A DNA stretch of 64,000 bases from Phytophthora hibernalis (lineage: Eukaryota; Oomycota; Peronosporomycetes; Peronosporales; Peronosporaceae), in contig JAAKBF010000324.1 in assembly GCA_012656075.1 (NCBI GenBank), forward strand, positions 1,116,001 to 1,180,000, written 5' to 3'. Shown in pieces: positions 52,663 through 64,000 of this stretch. Below the pieces are notes generated by a model, which had not been told where the DNA came from, ran no database searches, and saw only the letters and a list, made by a program, of their open reading frames with translations. The position numbers were made by a program, and so were the translations under genes. Within the stretch, counting starts at the first letter, position 1, and each line of letters opens with the position of its first letter.

Positions 52663-53465
52663 GATGTCGACACTGAGCGATGGGAAACGGAATTTTTGTA
52701 GGAAAGACGGAGTCGGATTCCTACCCCGTTTTCATACAACCGCGGGACCAGGCCTGTGACTTGGGAGTCTCGATCGGAGGCAATGTTTACGCCCCGATCT
52801 ACAACCCCGACCGACGGACCTCGATCTGGCAACTCGACGGACCCCGATCTAGCAACTTAGAAAACCCCGATCCAACAACTCGGAAGACCCCGATCAAGCA
52901 ACTCGACCGACCTCGATGTGACAATGCGGTCACGTGATCAGGGCAAATCAGGACAGCGATGATGGGTAAGCACGATGGGAAGTGATAGGAAGAAAGCCAG
53001 AGAACCAACGAGTGGCGAGGGAGGCACTGATAGGATAGGACAACATAAGGCTCAGTCCCGAATTCTCTTTGTGAAACGCAAGTGGATTTCCTTCGTTCCA
53101 AGAGCCAACAGCCTCGACCGAGAAGATCCCCAAGATAAGTCGGCTCCGTCGTCTGCTGCTGGTTCGGTGTACTCAACCCCCAACATCCCGTGCCCAATAG
53201 GAGGTACACGTTAAACGATACCGTCCAGGCGTTGCTGATAACCTGACGCCGAAGACGAAGAACGCACTGGCCCGATAACGCCGTGCACAACCGAGGAAAC
53301 ACCGGCCCGATAACGCCGCACGCCCAAGGTCAAAGAGGAGAGGACATCGTCACGCACGAGTGAGACGTCAGAGTACGAGCGACGCAGAGCGAGGAGAATC
53401 CGCGCTGTGCCTGAGAAGCACACTTCAAGGTTCCTAACCAACTTGGATCACACCCCACCCAGATA
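52663..53465. other. Region without genes, right of G1
   Basis: It holds a 23-24 bp tandem repeat (52817-52930) and, near 53250-53320, two copies of CCCGATAACGCCG. No protein is recognisable on either strand. The right part may be the 3' untranslated end of G3. Confidence 0.4.
52817..52930. repeat. 23-24 bp tandem repeat
   Basis: Four to five degenerate units on the pattern ACCCCGATCnAnCAACTCGA are arranged head to tail. Confidence 0.65.
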
Positions 53466-53469
53466 TACG

Positions 53470-54026
53470 CTACTCAAACAACTGGGAATTTGCCCGACGA
53501 TAGCGCGAAGGGTTTGTGAGAGGACGACTTTGCAGAGTTCTGCTTGAGACGCCGTTCCAGGAGCCCTTGGGTCTGAGGGTGATAGGCGGCCCCGAACAAC
53601 TTCTTGATGCGTAGAAGGACTGCGCCAACTCCGAGATGAAGTTCGAGCCTCTGTCGCTCAGCAATCGTTCCGGCACTCCATGTCGCGACATCACCTCATC
53701 GACCATGACATTAACAAAAGTGAGCGTGTCAAGCGCTGCCACTGCGAAATCCTCCGTCCACCGTGTGAAGTGTACTTGTTCCCACGTTCCGTGGTCCAAC
53801 AGCGGCCACAACCAGTAGCGAAAAAGGGCCCGACAGATCCTGAATGGGCATCCTTTGCATTCGTCCGTTCTTCCACGGGCGATGGCCTTTGCCGCTTCCA
53901 CACTTAGTACACGCCCGGACGTACTCGGCGACATCCTTCTTCCAGCCCTGTCAGTACGCATGCTTCCTAACCTTGTCCATAGTCTTAACTTGCCCCACGT
54001 GGGCCGACAGCACGTCAGCGTGACAG
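53470..54026 (-). pseudogene. gypsy G3 integrase
   Basis: The start CHADVLSAHVGQVKTMDKVR and GWKKDVAEYVRACTKCGSGK form the zinc-binding part. The core is shifted (VDGGFRS, FVNVMVDEVMSRHGVPERLL, SDRGSNFISELAQSF with the second Asp, AAYHPQTQG). It ends near NSQLFE. At its N-terminal end it is interrupted by the MITE. Confidence 0.75.
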
Positions 54027-54298
54027 TACACCGTTCACCCTAATTAGTCGTGCCACGACTATTTACCGTGTACGGTTCGAACTCCTCCCCACCTTGTTTT
54101 GAAAACCGTCCTTCTCAAAAACTACTTCCCAACAGTCAGAGTAAAATACACCATGTAACCGCCTTGTTGAGATCTATCAGAATTCAGGCTTCTTTCTTGA
54201 TTTAAGGTAAAAATGATAATATTTTTCAAAACCTGTGGAATGATTACCAGTGGTGCATGACTTTTTAGGTCACACGACTATTTAGGGTAAACGGTGTA
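54027..54298. mobile_element. TA-flanked MITE in G3
   Basis: A 268-bp element (54029-54296) has inverted ends, left CACCGTTCACCCTAATTAGT and right (reverse complement) CACCGTTTACCCTAAATAGT, continuing CGTG in both. TA stands on each side, as expected for Tc1/mariner-type insertion. It is AT-rich and non-coding. The left end carries a second inverted copy of the terminal motif (CACGACTATTTACCG), so it can fold back. Removing it with one TA restores the G3 frame across ETILHY/CHADVL. Confidence 0.85.
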
Positions 54299-55400
54299 GT
54301 GCAGGATAGTCTCTATAAAAGGAAAGGGGATGTCCGGTACAGTAACCGTTCGTGCGGGACCGGCGCGGGCCTTCAAGTGCACACGACGAATCAACATGTC
54401 GTTCTTGACGACGTAGTGAGGGGCCATTTGCAGTATCCGTACCCGGAGCAGGGGGTCCAAGGCGAGGGCACCGGCCTCGAAGAAAGCGATCAAAGCTTGG
54501 ATCCACGGCGTCCTCTTTTGTTCGGCCACGAAAATGTCGCGGTCGAGTCCGAAGATGTCCACTGGTGAGATGGCCGTCTGCTCCTCTCATCAGCGTAGGC
54601 GTCGTCGTTAGCACGGCGTCCTCGTAGTCCAGTAGTACTTCGCCGGCGTCTACCATGGACGGATCTCCCGACGGAGCAGCGTTCGCGTTGACCTCAGAGT
54701 CCGGCCCGTCCGAGCCGAGGAGATGCGAATCGTGCTCCCCGACTTCGTGAGAACGTCGTCCTCCGAGCGATACGCCGTTGAGGTCCCGCTCCATGTCCGC
54801 AGCAGGATCGGCGGCGTCAGAATCCATGAAACGAGGCTCTCCGACTTGGACAAGACCCGGATCGTCGAAGCCCGAGTCGTTCAGCAGGTCACGCATTGAA
54901 AAAGCGGCGATTGTGTTCCAATGGAGCCGAGAAAGACCATCCATGTGGCCCATGCTCGTGCCCGCCGTATGATAGACCTTGAAGCGTAACTGCGATAACT
55001 CCATTGTCCAACGGGCAAGCTTAGCATTACTGGTACGGTTGCTCTCGTTAAACACCCAGACGAAGGTCTTGTGATCAGTGAATAGGTCGATCTCGCGTCG
55101 GTCGAGGTAGCAACAGAACTTCCGTGTTGCCCAAAACAATCCCCAGCATTCAATCTCGGAGGTGCCGTCTTGCTTGTTAATCCAGTTCTTCTCCGACCCC
55201 ACCACCAACTTGCTGGGGTACTTGACCACGCTGTCTCTCCCGTCCACCGATTGCATCAGGCAGGCGCCGACCGCTATCTTCGACGAGTCGACGTACAACT
55301 TGAAGCGCTTAGTGAAATCCGGGTAGACAAGTATCGGCGGCTCAACCAGCATCCTCTTGAGCTGCAAGAAGGCGGCCTCGCAATGTTAACTCCACGTAAA
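54299..55400 (-). pseudogene. gypsy G3 RNase H and integrase lead-in
   Basis: FKLYVDSSKIAVGACLMQSV (Asp), GTSEIECWGLFWATRKFCCY (Glu), EIDLFTDHKTFVWVF (Asp) and GHMDGLSRL (Asp) form RNase H. An acidic spacer follows (DSDAADPAADMERDLNG), then LDRDIFVAEQKRTPWIQ and MAPHYVVKNDMLIRRVHLKA leading to integrase. Shifts near 54560. Confidence 0.8.
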
Positions 55401-55480
55401 GTCAACTCCCTTTTGCTACAACCTCTCGATCGGTGCTGAAATTGCAGCGTACCCTGGTATGTACCTTCGGAAGTAACTAG

Positions 55481-56574
55481 TCAGGCCAAAAAAGCGCACA
55501 CAGTATGCAGGCCATGAGGTCGTCGCACGTTCATGACCGCCTTAACCTTTTTGGGGTTATACAGTATCCTAGAGGGAGTGACGATGTGGCCCATGAAGGC
55601 GACCTGGTCACGGTCCCATTTACACTTCTTCATTTTCAACTTGAAACCAGCGGCTCGGAACCGTTCCAGCACTTGTCGTAGCCGCACCAAATGAGTCGGA
55701 AAGTCGTGAAGACGACACAATCGTCGAAGTACACGAGACAGGTTCTCCATTTCAGGTCCACCAGTACATTCTTCATTAGTCGCTCGAACGCAGGCACTGC
55801 GTTACACAGGCTGAACGGCATCACAAGCCACTCGTAGAGGCAATACTTGCACGCAAAGGCTGTCTTCCCCACACTGTCCGCTGCCATGGGCACGTTTCAG
55901 TAGCCCGAAGCGATGTCCATCGTGGAAAGCAGCATAGCGTTCCCCAGCACGCCCAAGATATCGTCGATAAGTGGCATAGAATAGCAGTCCTTGATGGTCA
56001 CCGCGTTCAGACGCCTGTAGTCAATGCAGAAACGGATGCCGCCGTCCGGCTTGCGGATCACCAAGACGGGGCTCGCCCACGGGATGGCAGACGGTCGAAT
56101 TAGGCCCAGCTCGAGATATTGTTGTATCTCAGCTTCAATAACGTCACCCTCGGCTCTTGAAACGCGGTACGGACGCTGCTTTATAGGATCATGCGTCCCC
56201 GTATCCACGGCAAATTCAAGTAGATCGGTCCGGCCCGGCTTCATGGAAGTCTCCACGAACATATCTCGGAATGAACCCAACATGGTCTGCAGCAACTCGC
56301 GTTGTTCCGGGTCGAGCTTCGACTCCTCGAAATCAATCCCCAACTCAGTCTCCTTGGCTTCGACCAGCTCGGGCACCGGGTCGGGGGACGGCGAGTCATC
56401 GACTGCAGCCGCAGCGATCCCAGAGTCCACCCAAGACGAGTCATTTGGGCACCTCGCCTCACCGTTCGACGAGGCAGGCCGTGCACGGATCCGAAGTCTG
56501 ACGCGGGCACCACCGTAGCGGCGGCCAGCAAGGTCCCCTACTGGATTACTACGTTGTCGGTCGACGCATTGCAC
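55481..56574 (-). pseudogene. gypsy G3 reverse transcriptase
   Basis: FAVDTGTHDPIKQRPYRVSR leads into IPWASPVLVIRKPDGGIRFC, IDYRRLNAVTIKDCYSMPLI and LLSTMDIASGY; after a TAG come YEWLVMPFSLCNAVPAFERL and the active site TCLVYFDDCVVF. The thumb is KMKKCKWDRDQVAFMGHIVT. It is a standard gypsy RT, without the long insert of the A family. Confidence 0.85.
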
Positions 56575-56697
56575 ACTTCGACAATCACTCGACCATTCTA
56601 GACAGTAAACAACGTCCTCGCCACCTTAATCGTAGCGTCCAAATTCGGCTGGCCCTCGACGAGCACCGTCGCCTCACCGTCGGGATGGCCTACTACG

Positions 56698-57185
56698 CTA
56701 GCGCTTGACCCCTGGACGTAGTCGCACCGTAGTACTAATTCGCGAGCAATACATCTCCTCAACGCGAGTCGAGCACAACGGAGACACCTCTCCCGTATCC
56801 TTCAACATCACGGTGCTCTCGTCCATGTCGATGACGGGGCGGTACGCCTTAAGCGCGTCTGTGCCCAGGATGGCATCGACGTGCAGCTGGTCGACCACGA
56901 CAGAGGGACGCAGCTTCTCTTGCGTTCCTAGTCGCATCGGGAGGTCAATCACTCCCTTGATTCGAATCTTGTGACCCGACGCGGCTTTCAGACTTCTAGG
57001 GTAAGGATGCAAGGGTTCACTCGACCCTCAAGGCGTCGCAGTACCTTTGAGTCGACCAAGCTGGATGTAGCGCCAGAGTCGATTAGCATCTCGCAGGGCA
57101 GGCAGTCAATATAGCCCGGTGACACCGACTCAGCGCCGGCAACCGAACCGATGATGCGCTTTCCCTCAGAAACCAATCGTTCCAC
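56698..57185 (-). pseudogene. gypsy G3 aspartic protease
   Basis: CLPCEMLIDSGATSSLVDSK is the active site. After a TAG comes HKIRIKGVIDLPMRLGTQEK, then VVVDQLHVDAILGTDALKAY and VIDMDESTVMLKDTG. Confidence 0.8.
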
Positions 57186-57189
57186 CGCA

Positions 57190-58179
57190 ATGTGAGGCTC
57201 GTCGCCTTTGTCAAGTACGCCCGCAACTCCCGGAGGCCGCGCTTTCGCTGCCCAGGTCTAAGTGGGTGATCTTGAACCATACAGACATAGTGGTTGATGT
57301 CGTTCCCGTCCTCTGGGTAGGTCATGCGGTCCCCAAATGCCTCCGATCGACCCGAAAACAAGGACGAGCAGTGAAACTTCACCTTTTTGTCGCGTGGCGC
57401 CTTGTCAGTCTGGACCGGGGTGTTCGCGCACGACCGACGCCGATCGTTCATCCTAGTTCGCATCGATAAGGCTTCGTCGTTGTAGCGGGCCAAGACAAGG
57501 AGTAACGCGTTCATGAGGGTCCGTTCGTCGTTGGGCCCGGCCACACCCAGCACAACAGTCCGCGCAAGGGCCTCAAGGTTGGTCACTTTCCCGGACTGAC
57601 CTGCAACGCGTTCATCCTCCCGTTAGAGCTCGTAGGTCGCGGCTCGCACTAGGGTTCGGTGGCGCGGAGCCAAATCGCGCAGCGATTTCACCGTACTCAG
57701 GGTAGTATCCGGAGGCTCCCACAGGGTCCGTCGAGATCCACAACGATATTCGTGATGACCATGACCTCGTCCACGTCAGCGGGCTTGCTCCGCTACCGCG
57801 TGGCTCACCTCCAAGAGCACGTCATGGCTGGCGTCGCTGCCTCCGCCCACTTCACGGTCGTCCGAGTTAGCCGCTCTCACGGCACCCACATGTTCATCGG
57901 CTCTGGGTTCGCGGAAATCGCTGTTCGCGCGTCGTGCTTCCGACGATGAAGCAAGCTTCCGCTTGTACCAGCACGTCCAGTACTCAGGCGTGGACAGTTC
58001 GCCCGGTGCCGACTCCTTGGTCCGCGCCAACATCTCCACCGGTATCTCCAGAATGGCGCTCAGTTCTTCGAGCGAGGGCTCCTTCTGCTGAACGACGTTC
58101 GTCTCCATACGTCGCTTCAATTCCAGTTCATCAAGAGGGTATAGTTTGTCCTCCAGTTCCTTGTCGTGTTCCTCCAGTT
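57190..58179 (-). pseudogene. gag: gypsy G3 gag
   Basis: The left border at 58179 is the G4 insertion point, so the gag start is missing. EEHDKELEDKLYPLDELELK, PSLEELSAILEIPVEMLART and TPEYWTCWYKRKLASSSEA read openly to a stop near 57776. A second block (57083-57586) has TLMNALLLVLARYNDEALSM and an RNA-binding-like basic, Cys-poor tail. No canonical zinc knuckle is visible. Confidence 0.6.
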
Positions 58180-58888
58180 TGTACCAATTTCAGTTTCGTA
58201 CCCTCGGTCTTATAGAGCTGGGTACAGGATAACATACAGGGATCGGTTCACACTGGATATTTGTATCTAGATATAGGACTAGCTATAGGATTGACTACAG
58301 AGGCTCTCAGAGCCATAGATCAACAGAAATAAATCAGTAGTCTTCCCCACAAGCCACCAAAGGTCAAGTCCGTCTTCGGTAAGTCGAGCTAGCTTATCTT
58401 AGGGTCTGGATATGCTCGGCTTGTGGGATGCTGATCAGCAAGCCTAAGGTACATTGAACCGAGGGTTTGTTGCTGGTCGATCCAAGAGATTAGAGTGGCC
58501 GAGTGTTGGGAGCGACGAGGAGAGTCGTTCACTATATATTATAGTGGAACCGAGTGTTCCATACATATTTTACTACCCGCCGAGGTTTTACCTCGGCAAA
58601 CCCATATTAGGCTTGACAGCCGGTACCCTTCCTTCTGAGGGACTGCGGGGGTTCGCGCGAAAGCGCAATATTGCATACTAGCCCTCGCTCGTGGCTAGTG
58701 GTGCAGGTTATTGGGTTGGCCTAATACAACTTAGGTGTACAGAGGGTTCACAGCCAACCCGGTGTAAGGGATCCTTCCTGGTCTTCACGTTTGATCCAAC
58801 GCTCGTTGACCTGACAAGGGGAAGCGAGTGTTGTTGGTGGGATTCATACCATTCGGTAGTGAGAATTTCTGCGTGATCCTACACGACA
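58180..58888 (+). repeat. gypsy G4 5' LTR
   Basis: It is 709 bp, TGTACCAATTTC...CTACACGACA. The left border is where homology with 7174 starts, the right border is given by the adjacent primer site and by the inverted copy ending at 5343. TSD cannot be checked because the 3' LTR lies outside the window. It cuts into G3 gag. Confidence 0.8.
58533..58543 (+). promoter_or_regulatory. Probable TATA box in G4 LTR
   Basis: TATATATTATA, conserved as TTATATTATAG at 7528. It would mark the U3/R promoter. Position-based guess; no transcript evidence. Confidence 0.4.
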
Positions 58889-58890
58889 AC

Positions 58891-58909
58891 TAGTGCCGCG
58901 ACCCGGGAT
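58891..58909 (+). promoter_or_regulatory. G4 primer-binding site
   Basis: TAGTGCCGCGACCCGGGAT lies two bases after the LTR. It is complementary to a tRNA 3' end with acceptor strand TCGCGGC and tail ACCA, His-like, except that TGG is TAG. Element A has the same variant. Confidence 0.6.
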
Positions 58910-58996
58910 TGGGAGTGACTTTCTGTGTGTCTTGGTTGTATATAGGTTCCTTCCCTAACGAGCATTCGAAAGAAGAAAGAATAGAAGAAGAGAAAA

Positions 58997-60978
58997 ATGG
59001 CGAAAGGAGCGAAGTTAGCGGTACCAGCAACGCCCATGAAGTCGAGCGGAGGAGGCACCGAGGCTTCTGTGCGATCCTGTCCAACGTCGACGACTCCTAG
59101 CACTTTGGAGCCGATCAACTAACGCTCGGACATATTCGACGAGCGGATAGACCACGCTGAAGCCAAAGAAAATGATGATGACGATTACCTGGAAGAAGGG
59201 ACAGCAATGTCCGAAGTTTCGGTAGCCGCTACTGTCTTGGGAGGACTTAGCGGAGGGGTGAGTTCGCTCGCGCAAAACCTCACCGAGGAGTTGAACGAAG
59301 TGGCCGGTCCCGAACCAGCTCACGGCGTCAACGAAGATGGACTCGGCGATCTCTGATAACCGAGGACGCGAGTCCTCGGTTATCCGGTAGTCCGTTACAG
59401 ACAACTCCGAGGAGACAACTCGAGAGGTCGGCCGACACGGGAATTTTCTCGGCGAAAGGAACAGCCTCAGGGAACGTTCAAGACTCGCACCTGGTGACGC
59501 CTGGGTCGGCAGACCCACTGACAACTGGGGAAAGCTACCGAGAGTGCACCGACCGCGCAGACTGCGGGTTGAAGCACGGGACGGGCGACGAGTCAGCGTT
59601 TTGATACGCACAACGATGACTCCTCGGACGATGGATCGTTCGACACAGAGGACCAACGAGGTGATGTGGCCGGGGACTGGGCACGCCAAATTCGTGAACT
59701 CAGTTCGATGGAGAACGAGAAGTCCGCACTGAGGCTTGAAATTGCCACACAACTCCCGTTGGGTAACATCAAGCCATATCTCGGCCTCCGAGATAAGTGC
59801 GAGAAGTCGATGCAATGGCTCCGATTCTTCATCCATGAGATAAAGGGAACACACACGCCACCGAACGAGTGGTGCATGGCGTTCGAACCTCCAAGACGGT
59901 GCTCTACACTGGTACCGACAACCCGCGCGAAAGACGATACGGACGTGGATGTTGCTGAGTGATGCGTTCGTCAAGTACTACTGCTCCCGTTTTAATCAAT
60001 CCGCGAAAGCACGATACTACTCGGCGAGATGTGAAGAGAAGGAACACGTCTGCGACTACCTGAATTGACTAAATGGTTATACCAGGAAAGCAGGAGTGCA
60101 ATTCGAGCATGGCGGCCGTGAGATCAAGGATCACGTCGAATACTTCCTCGACTCGTGTGAAGACCGAGCCTTGGAAGAACGGCTGTGCCACGTGCGGGTT
60201 AAGAATATTCATGAACTGGAAGACATCAGTAATGACATCCTCAGGCGTCGCAAAGGCGTGAGGCCTCGGTCCGACGCTCACGGGGTCAAAATGATAGTCG
60301 GCATCGACTACGACGGACGCTCCGAGGATTCGCGCAACACCTTCCAACCTGACCGAGACGATGGTCGCCGTCGGGAAGATCGTTATCCGGATGACCACCG
60401 ACGCCGAGAAATATCGGCAATATCGACCGAGGGTTACGCTCGCAGAGGCATTGACAGATATGATCACCACATTGAACGTGAACGGTTCGGTCGACTCGCG
60501 CGGGGGATCTATGGAGGTGTCTAGCGGTGTTTATGACGATACCGAAGGTTATGACCTGGAGTATTACACCACCACTGGCGAGCGAGACTCCGACTGGTAC
60601 TCAGATGACAAGTGTGCATCAGACGACAATCGCGACTGTGTGGCTGCAACTAACGACTCGAAACGTGTCAACGCGGCCCAAGGAACATTCGACCGATCCG
60701 ACAATCGCAGACCGAGGATTTGAAATAATCAATACATGCATGACCGAGACAACCGAGCCCAAGGTGGACGTGATGGCCGTCGACAATATGACCCGTGCGC
60801 TACCTGTGGTGGGCTTACACACTCTGCACACTATTGTTTCAAGAGGTGCAAGATGTGCAAGCAAGTCCACGACGCAGGGAAATGTGAAGCATTCAACGAA
60901 CTTGCGTCTCTTCTGAGGGCGAAGGTGGAGAAGAAGCCGAAGCTTCAAGAACTGGTCTACGGGGGTCATTTAAAATAG
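58997..60978 (+). pseudogene. gag: gypsy G4 gag
   Basis: The ATG at 58997 (MAKGAKLAVPATPMKSSGGG) stops after 42 codons. Later segments: acidic LDEDD-type region; LGNIKPYLGLRDKCEKSMQW and EWCMAFE (capsid start); YYCSRFNQSAKARYYSAR; FEHGGREIKDHVEYFLDSCE; VKNIHELEDISNDILRRRKG; a Tyr/Asp/Arg-rich stretch; two zinc knuckles CATCGGLTHSAHYC and CKMCKQVHDAGKC; end LQELVYGGHLK, TAG 60976-60978. At least five breaks. It is the fullest gag of this family here. Confidence 0.75.
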
Positions 60979-61920
60979 GCAGTCCACTAACTGAAAGTGG
61001 GTTGATCCCAATCGGGCTGCCACGGTTAGCCGAGTCTGCGCTGGATGCGGACTATTTGTTTGCGTTCGCGGGCTCGTGCAAACGGCCAGACGACTTGAAT
61101 ATGGAACGACGGAAAATAGAGAAGAGAGACGCAAGCCTCAGTGGAAGTGAGACGACAGCAGAACCTGAGGAATCTGTTACTGGTATGGTTACCGAGGCTT
61201 CAATCGCGAGCATGGCCGTGACCGAGCATCGACTCCGAAACCTCGGTCAGACAATCGAGTTGGGTGTTGAGAACGGTGGGGTGGAGGTCGTCTCAACGTT
61301 ACGACAAGCGAAAGCAACTTCGATCCATGGTGAATGGATCAGTGGATGACTCACGAACGAGGATCCTTCTGGATACAGGGTGAATGTCAGTGTAATTTCT
61401 GCTTCCTACGCGAAGAACTGCGTGTACGTGAGGTTTCACGGCCGCAGTCTCGAGGTGAGGTGAATTAACCCTGGGTTATGGAAACACGTCGCCGAACACT
61501 CGTCAAAAGTACCCTAGGGTGGGAACGAGTATACGTATATGAGCTGTAGATTATGGATCACCGCGCGGTAGTTGACGTCGTCCTTGATACGGACTTCATG
61601 ATCCCAGCCGGAATGCGGATCGATTTATCCCACGTCACGGCCCGGCTACCAGACGAGGTGATGGTGCCCTTGGTGAGGTCTCAGACTACCAATGATGCTC
61701 CGGTATATGGAATGCAAGTGGTAGGCGGTTCAACCGAGGATTTGTCTGTCGCTGGTCGAGAGTGGTATGAGTTCAACTTACCTCGACGACGCTCGCCCCG
61801 AACACTCATGACGTATGGGTCCGTCGAGTTGGGAATCTCGTGCCTACCGTAACGAGGTTTCGGAGGAGACAGCCAGCAATCGTTCGACTGACTAACGTGT
61901 CACCGACGGTTGCCCATTGC
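60979..61920 (+). pseudogene. gypsy G4 pol start and protease
   Basis: LIPIGLPRLAESALDADYLF and CKRPDDLNMERRKI precede the protease. MVNGSVDDSRTRILLDTG is followed by a stop where ANVSVIS should be. VDVVLDTDFMIPAGMRIDL and VPLVRSQTTNDAPVYGMQVV complete the fold in another frame. More decayed than A. Confidence 0.7.
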
Positions 61921-62475
61921 ACTAACCACGAACCAGTCTTATTGTGGGTACCGCGAGGTGACCTCCGCGGGGGCGCGGGTATACTGGGTTGCGATCGTCT
62001 AAGTACGACGAATGGCAAGTTTTAGCGTAAGCCGAGTGCCGCGATGACACTCTGCTGAAGCGTGAGGGTAAGCTTTACGAGCAATGGCTGGTCAGTCAAC
62101 CGCAGGCTGTAGAAAAACGGCAATACCCGACGCCACACAAGATTATATTTCGAGCACTTAGGAACCAGGATGGACAAAGGCTGACCAGTCACCGAGTGTT
62201 GACGATGTCATCGAGCGTCCAACTGGGCTCGACCACACAGCGATAACAGTGATTCTGACGTCTTCGGATACAGCAGCAACGGATGTTGCAACCGAGGAGG
62301 ATAAGAACTCCTCCGTTTCCGAGACCTCGGGCGGGAGGGACAGCGGTCGCCCGGCTCCTGGAGAACCGGTAATCACAGCCACCGATGATTCGGAGGCTCG
62401 TTTGGAGTCCACGTTCGTGGTGCTGATGACCTGCATCTCTGCCGGTGATGCCGTGGAAATTGACGATAATCCGGG
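61921..62475 (+). pseudogene. gypsy G4 pol spacer
   Basis: Shifted remnants of the spacer seen in A at 9250-9730, e.g. NHEPVLLWVPRGDL and, in another frame, TSSDTAATDVATEEDKNSSV. No domain. Confidence 0.55.
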
Positions 62476-64000
62476 GTGGCCGAAGATTTAGCGAACGAAA
62501 TGGAGCTAACCGACTACGCTCATGAGCTGGCGTTTTTACCTGATCTGACCGAAGATTTGGAGACGGTATTGGATTACATGGGGCCCAACGTTGTGATCCC
62601 GAAAACTATGTCCGAGCAGCAACGAGATCTCGTTGAAGTGTTGAAGAAGCATGAACAAATCATGATTTCGAGTGGGAATACTCTTCCACCACCGGCCTAC
62701 CGCGTGGTCTGCGATATCGATGTGCAGAGGAACCCTCTGATCCGACAAAGACCTCGACGCACCCCGCTAAAACACTTAGCGAAGTGAAGGGGTTTCTGAA
62801 GGCGCTCAGCTGGTAGCTGTTTCGGATAGCCCCTGGTGTCCCCGATTGTGATTGTGTTGAAGCAAAATGGAGTTGACCTTCGCCTGTGCATCGATTACAA
62901 GATGACAACGCAATCACCGCGATTATGGAGTACGCTGCCACTGGTCGACGATCTGCTAACTGACCTGAAAGCATACCTTTGGTCTACTTTCTGGATGCGT
63001 CTAGTGGGTTCTGGGCCATTGTGATGACGATGACAGCTCAAAAGGTATCGGCTCTTGTCTGTCCACTGGTCACTTCGAGTGGCTTCGAAATCCATTCGGT
63101 TTGAAGAACGCACCGATGCTTTTCCCACGGATGATTGACAACGCCCGGTGGCGGTTCGTCCAACCCAAGTGTGGTTGGAAACAGTTCTCGGAGCTAATGC
63201 AGCAAGCTGCAACGGACGCCGAAGCAGCCAGACGGGGTGACTGACGCTTCCAACCAAGTTTGAGGCGGACCGCAAATCCTCGGTGACACTGGATGCTGTA
63301 ACCCGATTGGTGAATAACTCTGAAGCATACACGTTCTCCACAGGAGAAGCAGATGAGTCCTCGTTGGTTCGGTGTTCGTTGATGATATTTGCTTCGGCTC
63401 TGAGCCTTTCGACTCTTGCCGGGCCACCTTGAATCGCCAGCTTCAACGATTTGAAGAGTGTCGGATCAGTGTGAGTTTCACGAAGAGCATTTTTGTGCAA
63501 GGCCGAGTGGATTTCCTGTCGCACGAAGTGTCGGGCGATGGTAGTAGGGCTGACCCAAAAACGTTGAAGGCGGTGACAGCGTTGCCGTTCCTGGAATGCA
63601 GTCGTTCCTCGGCGCGCTAAATTATTACAGTCGCTTCATCCAAGAGTTCGCAGTCTACGGAGCCGCACTGTATCAACTCAAGGACGACGATTTCACACCA
63701 GTGGGAAACGCCTCTGTTGCTCGTCGAAGTTTTACGGTGCTGCAACAAAGGTCACTGACGCGCCAATACCACGACACTTCGACCGAGCCTAATAGGTCCA
63801 CGTGACGATATTCGCCGATGAGTGGGCTCTGCGCTCTACACGGATGCAGTATCATGGCGACAAGTTGCATCCAGTGCGGTTTTGTGGCCGTGTTCTGAAA
63901 CACGTTGAGATGAATTACCACCCGGCCGAGAAGGAGGTGTTAGCTTTGCTGCTGCTGTTGAAGGTGTGTTACTCCCAGCTGGTCGGCCGGACTATCCATG
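62476..64000 (+). pseudogene. gypsy G4 RT and start of first RNase H (runs off window)
   Basis: ELTDYAHELAFLPDLTEDLE, PLIRQRPRRTPLKHLAK, PIVIVLKQNGVDLRLCIDYK, NPFGLKNAPMLFPRMID, then the long insert (63160-63370) and FVDDICFGSEPFDSC, FLGALNYYSRFIQEFAVYG. RNase H begins VHVTIFADEW, where the Asp that element A has lost is kept. The window ends at QLVGRTIH. Many single-base breaks. Confidence 0.75.

Noticed and set aside
52638..53302. Frames around the 52.8-kb repeat
   Set aside because: Produced by the tandem repeat and neighbouring low-complexity sequence; no conserved motif.
1..64000. CRISPR array, rRNA or tRNA genes
   Set aside because: The tandem repeats seen have no unique spacers of constant length, and I found no rRNA-like or cloverleaf-like stretch. 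The tRNA-like words are primer-binding sites.

Overview
The window looks like a retrotransposon-dense stretch of an oomycete nuclear genome, most likely Phytophthora or a close relative. That assignment is inference. It rests on short GT-AG introns (77 to 111 nt), Ty3/gypsy pol genes carrying two RNase H domains, Ulp1/Mutator-type transposons and one recognisable eukaryotic housekeeping gene (ASCC2-like). I see no rRNA, tRNA or CRISPR. Almost every transposon gene carries stops or frameshifts, so most entries are pseudogenes.

Layout. 0-14.7 kb: a plus-strand gypsy element (A) in pieces: leader and gag (2.1-3.7 kb); a 4.5 kb patchwork of a Ulp1-type protease pseudogene, inverted LTR pieces and a spliced coiled-coil gene; then protease, RT, two RNase H domains, integrase and chromodomain (8.2-14.35 kb). 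14.9-18.4 kb: a minus-strand, intron-containing, coiled-coil/proline-rich gene, partly duplicated at 5.7-6.8 kb. 18.5-24.6 kb: a minus-strand gypsy remnant (G5) cut by a 5.1 kb Mutator-like element with an 8-bp target duplication. 24.6-30.35 kb: a second Mutator-like transposase gene cut by a complete Ty1/copia element (copia-1, 25112-30107, duplication GGTGC). 30.9-34.4 kb: the only convincing host genes, a convergent pair: ASCC2-like (+) and an unrecognised two-exon gene (-). 35.4-52.7 kb: a three-level nest on the minus strand: gypsy G1, interrupted by gypsy G2 (35879-48735, GCCAG), itself interrupted by copia-2 (40461-45102, GCGCC). 53.5-58.2 kb: gypsy G3 (-), interrupted by a 268-bp TA-flanked MITE. 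58.2 kb to the end: gypsy G4 (+), same family as A, running off the window.

How the parts relate. Three LTR insertions, the Mutator element and the MITE can each be delimited to the base by their target duplications, and removing them restores the reading frame of the interrupted gene in at least three cases. The nesting order agrees with LTR divergence: copia-2 LTRs differ by one 2-bp indel, while G2 LTRs differ by a few substitutions and indels. The most interesting signals are gag-like genes lying antisense to pol between the chromodomain and the 3' LTR side of two unrelated gypsy families, the dual RNase H arrangement with an eroded first domain, a Mutator element carrying its own Ulp1-type protease, and copia primer sites that match the anticodon arm of initiator tRNA-Met.
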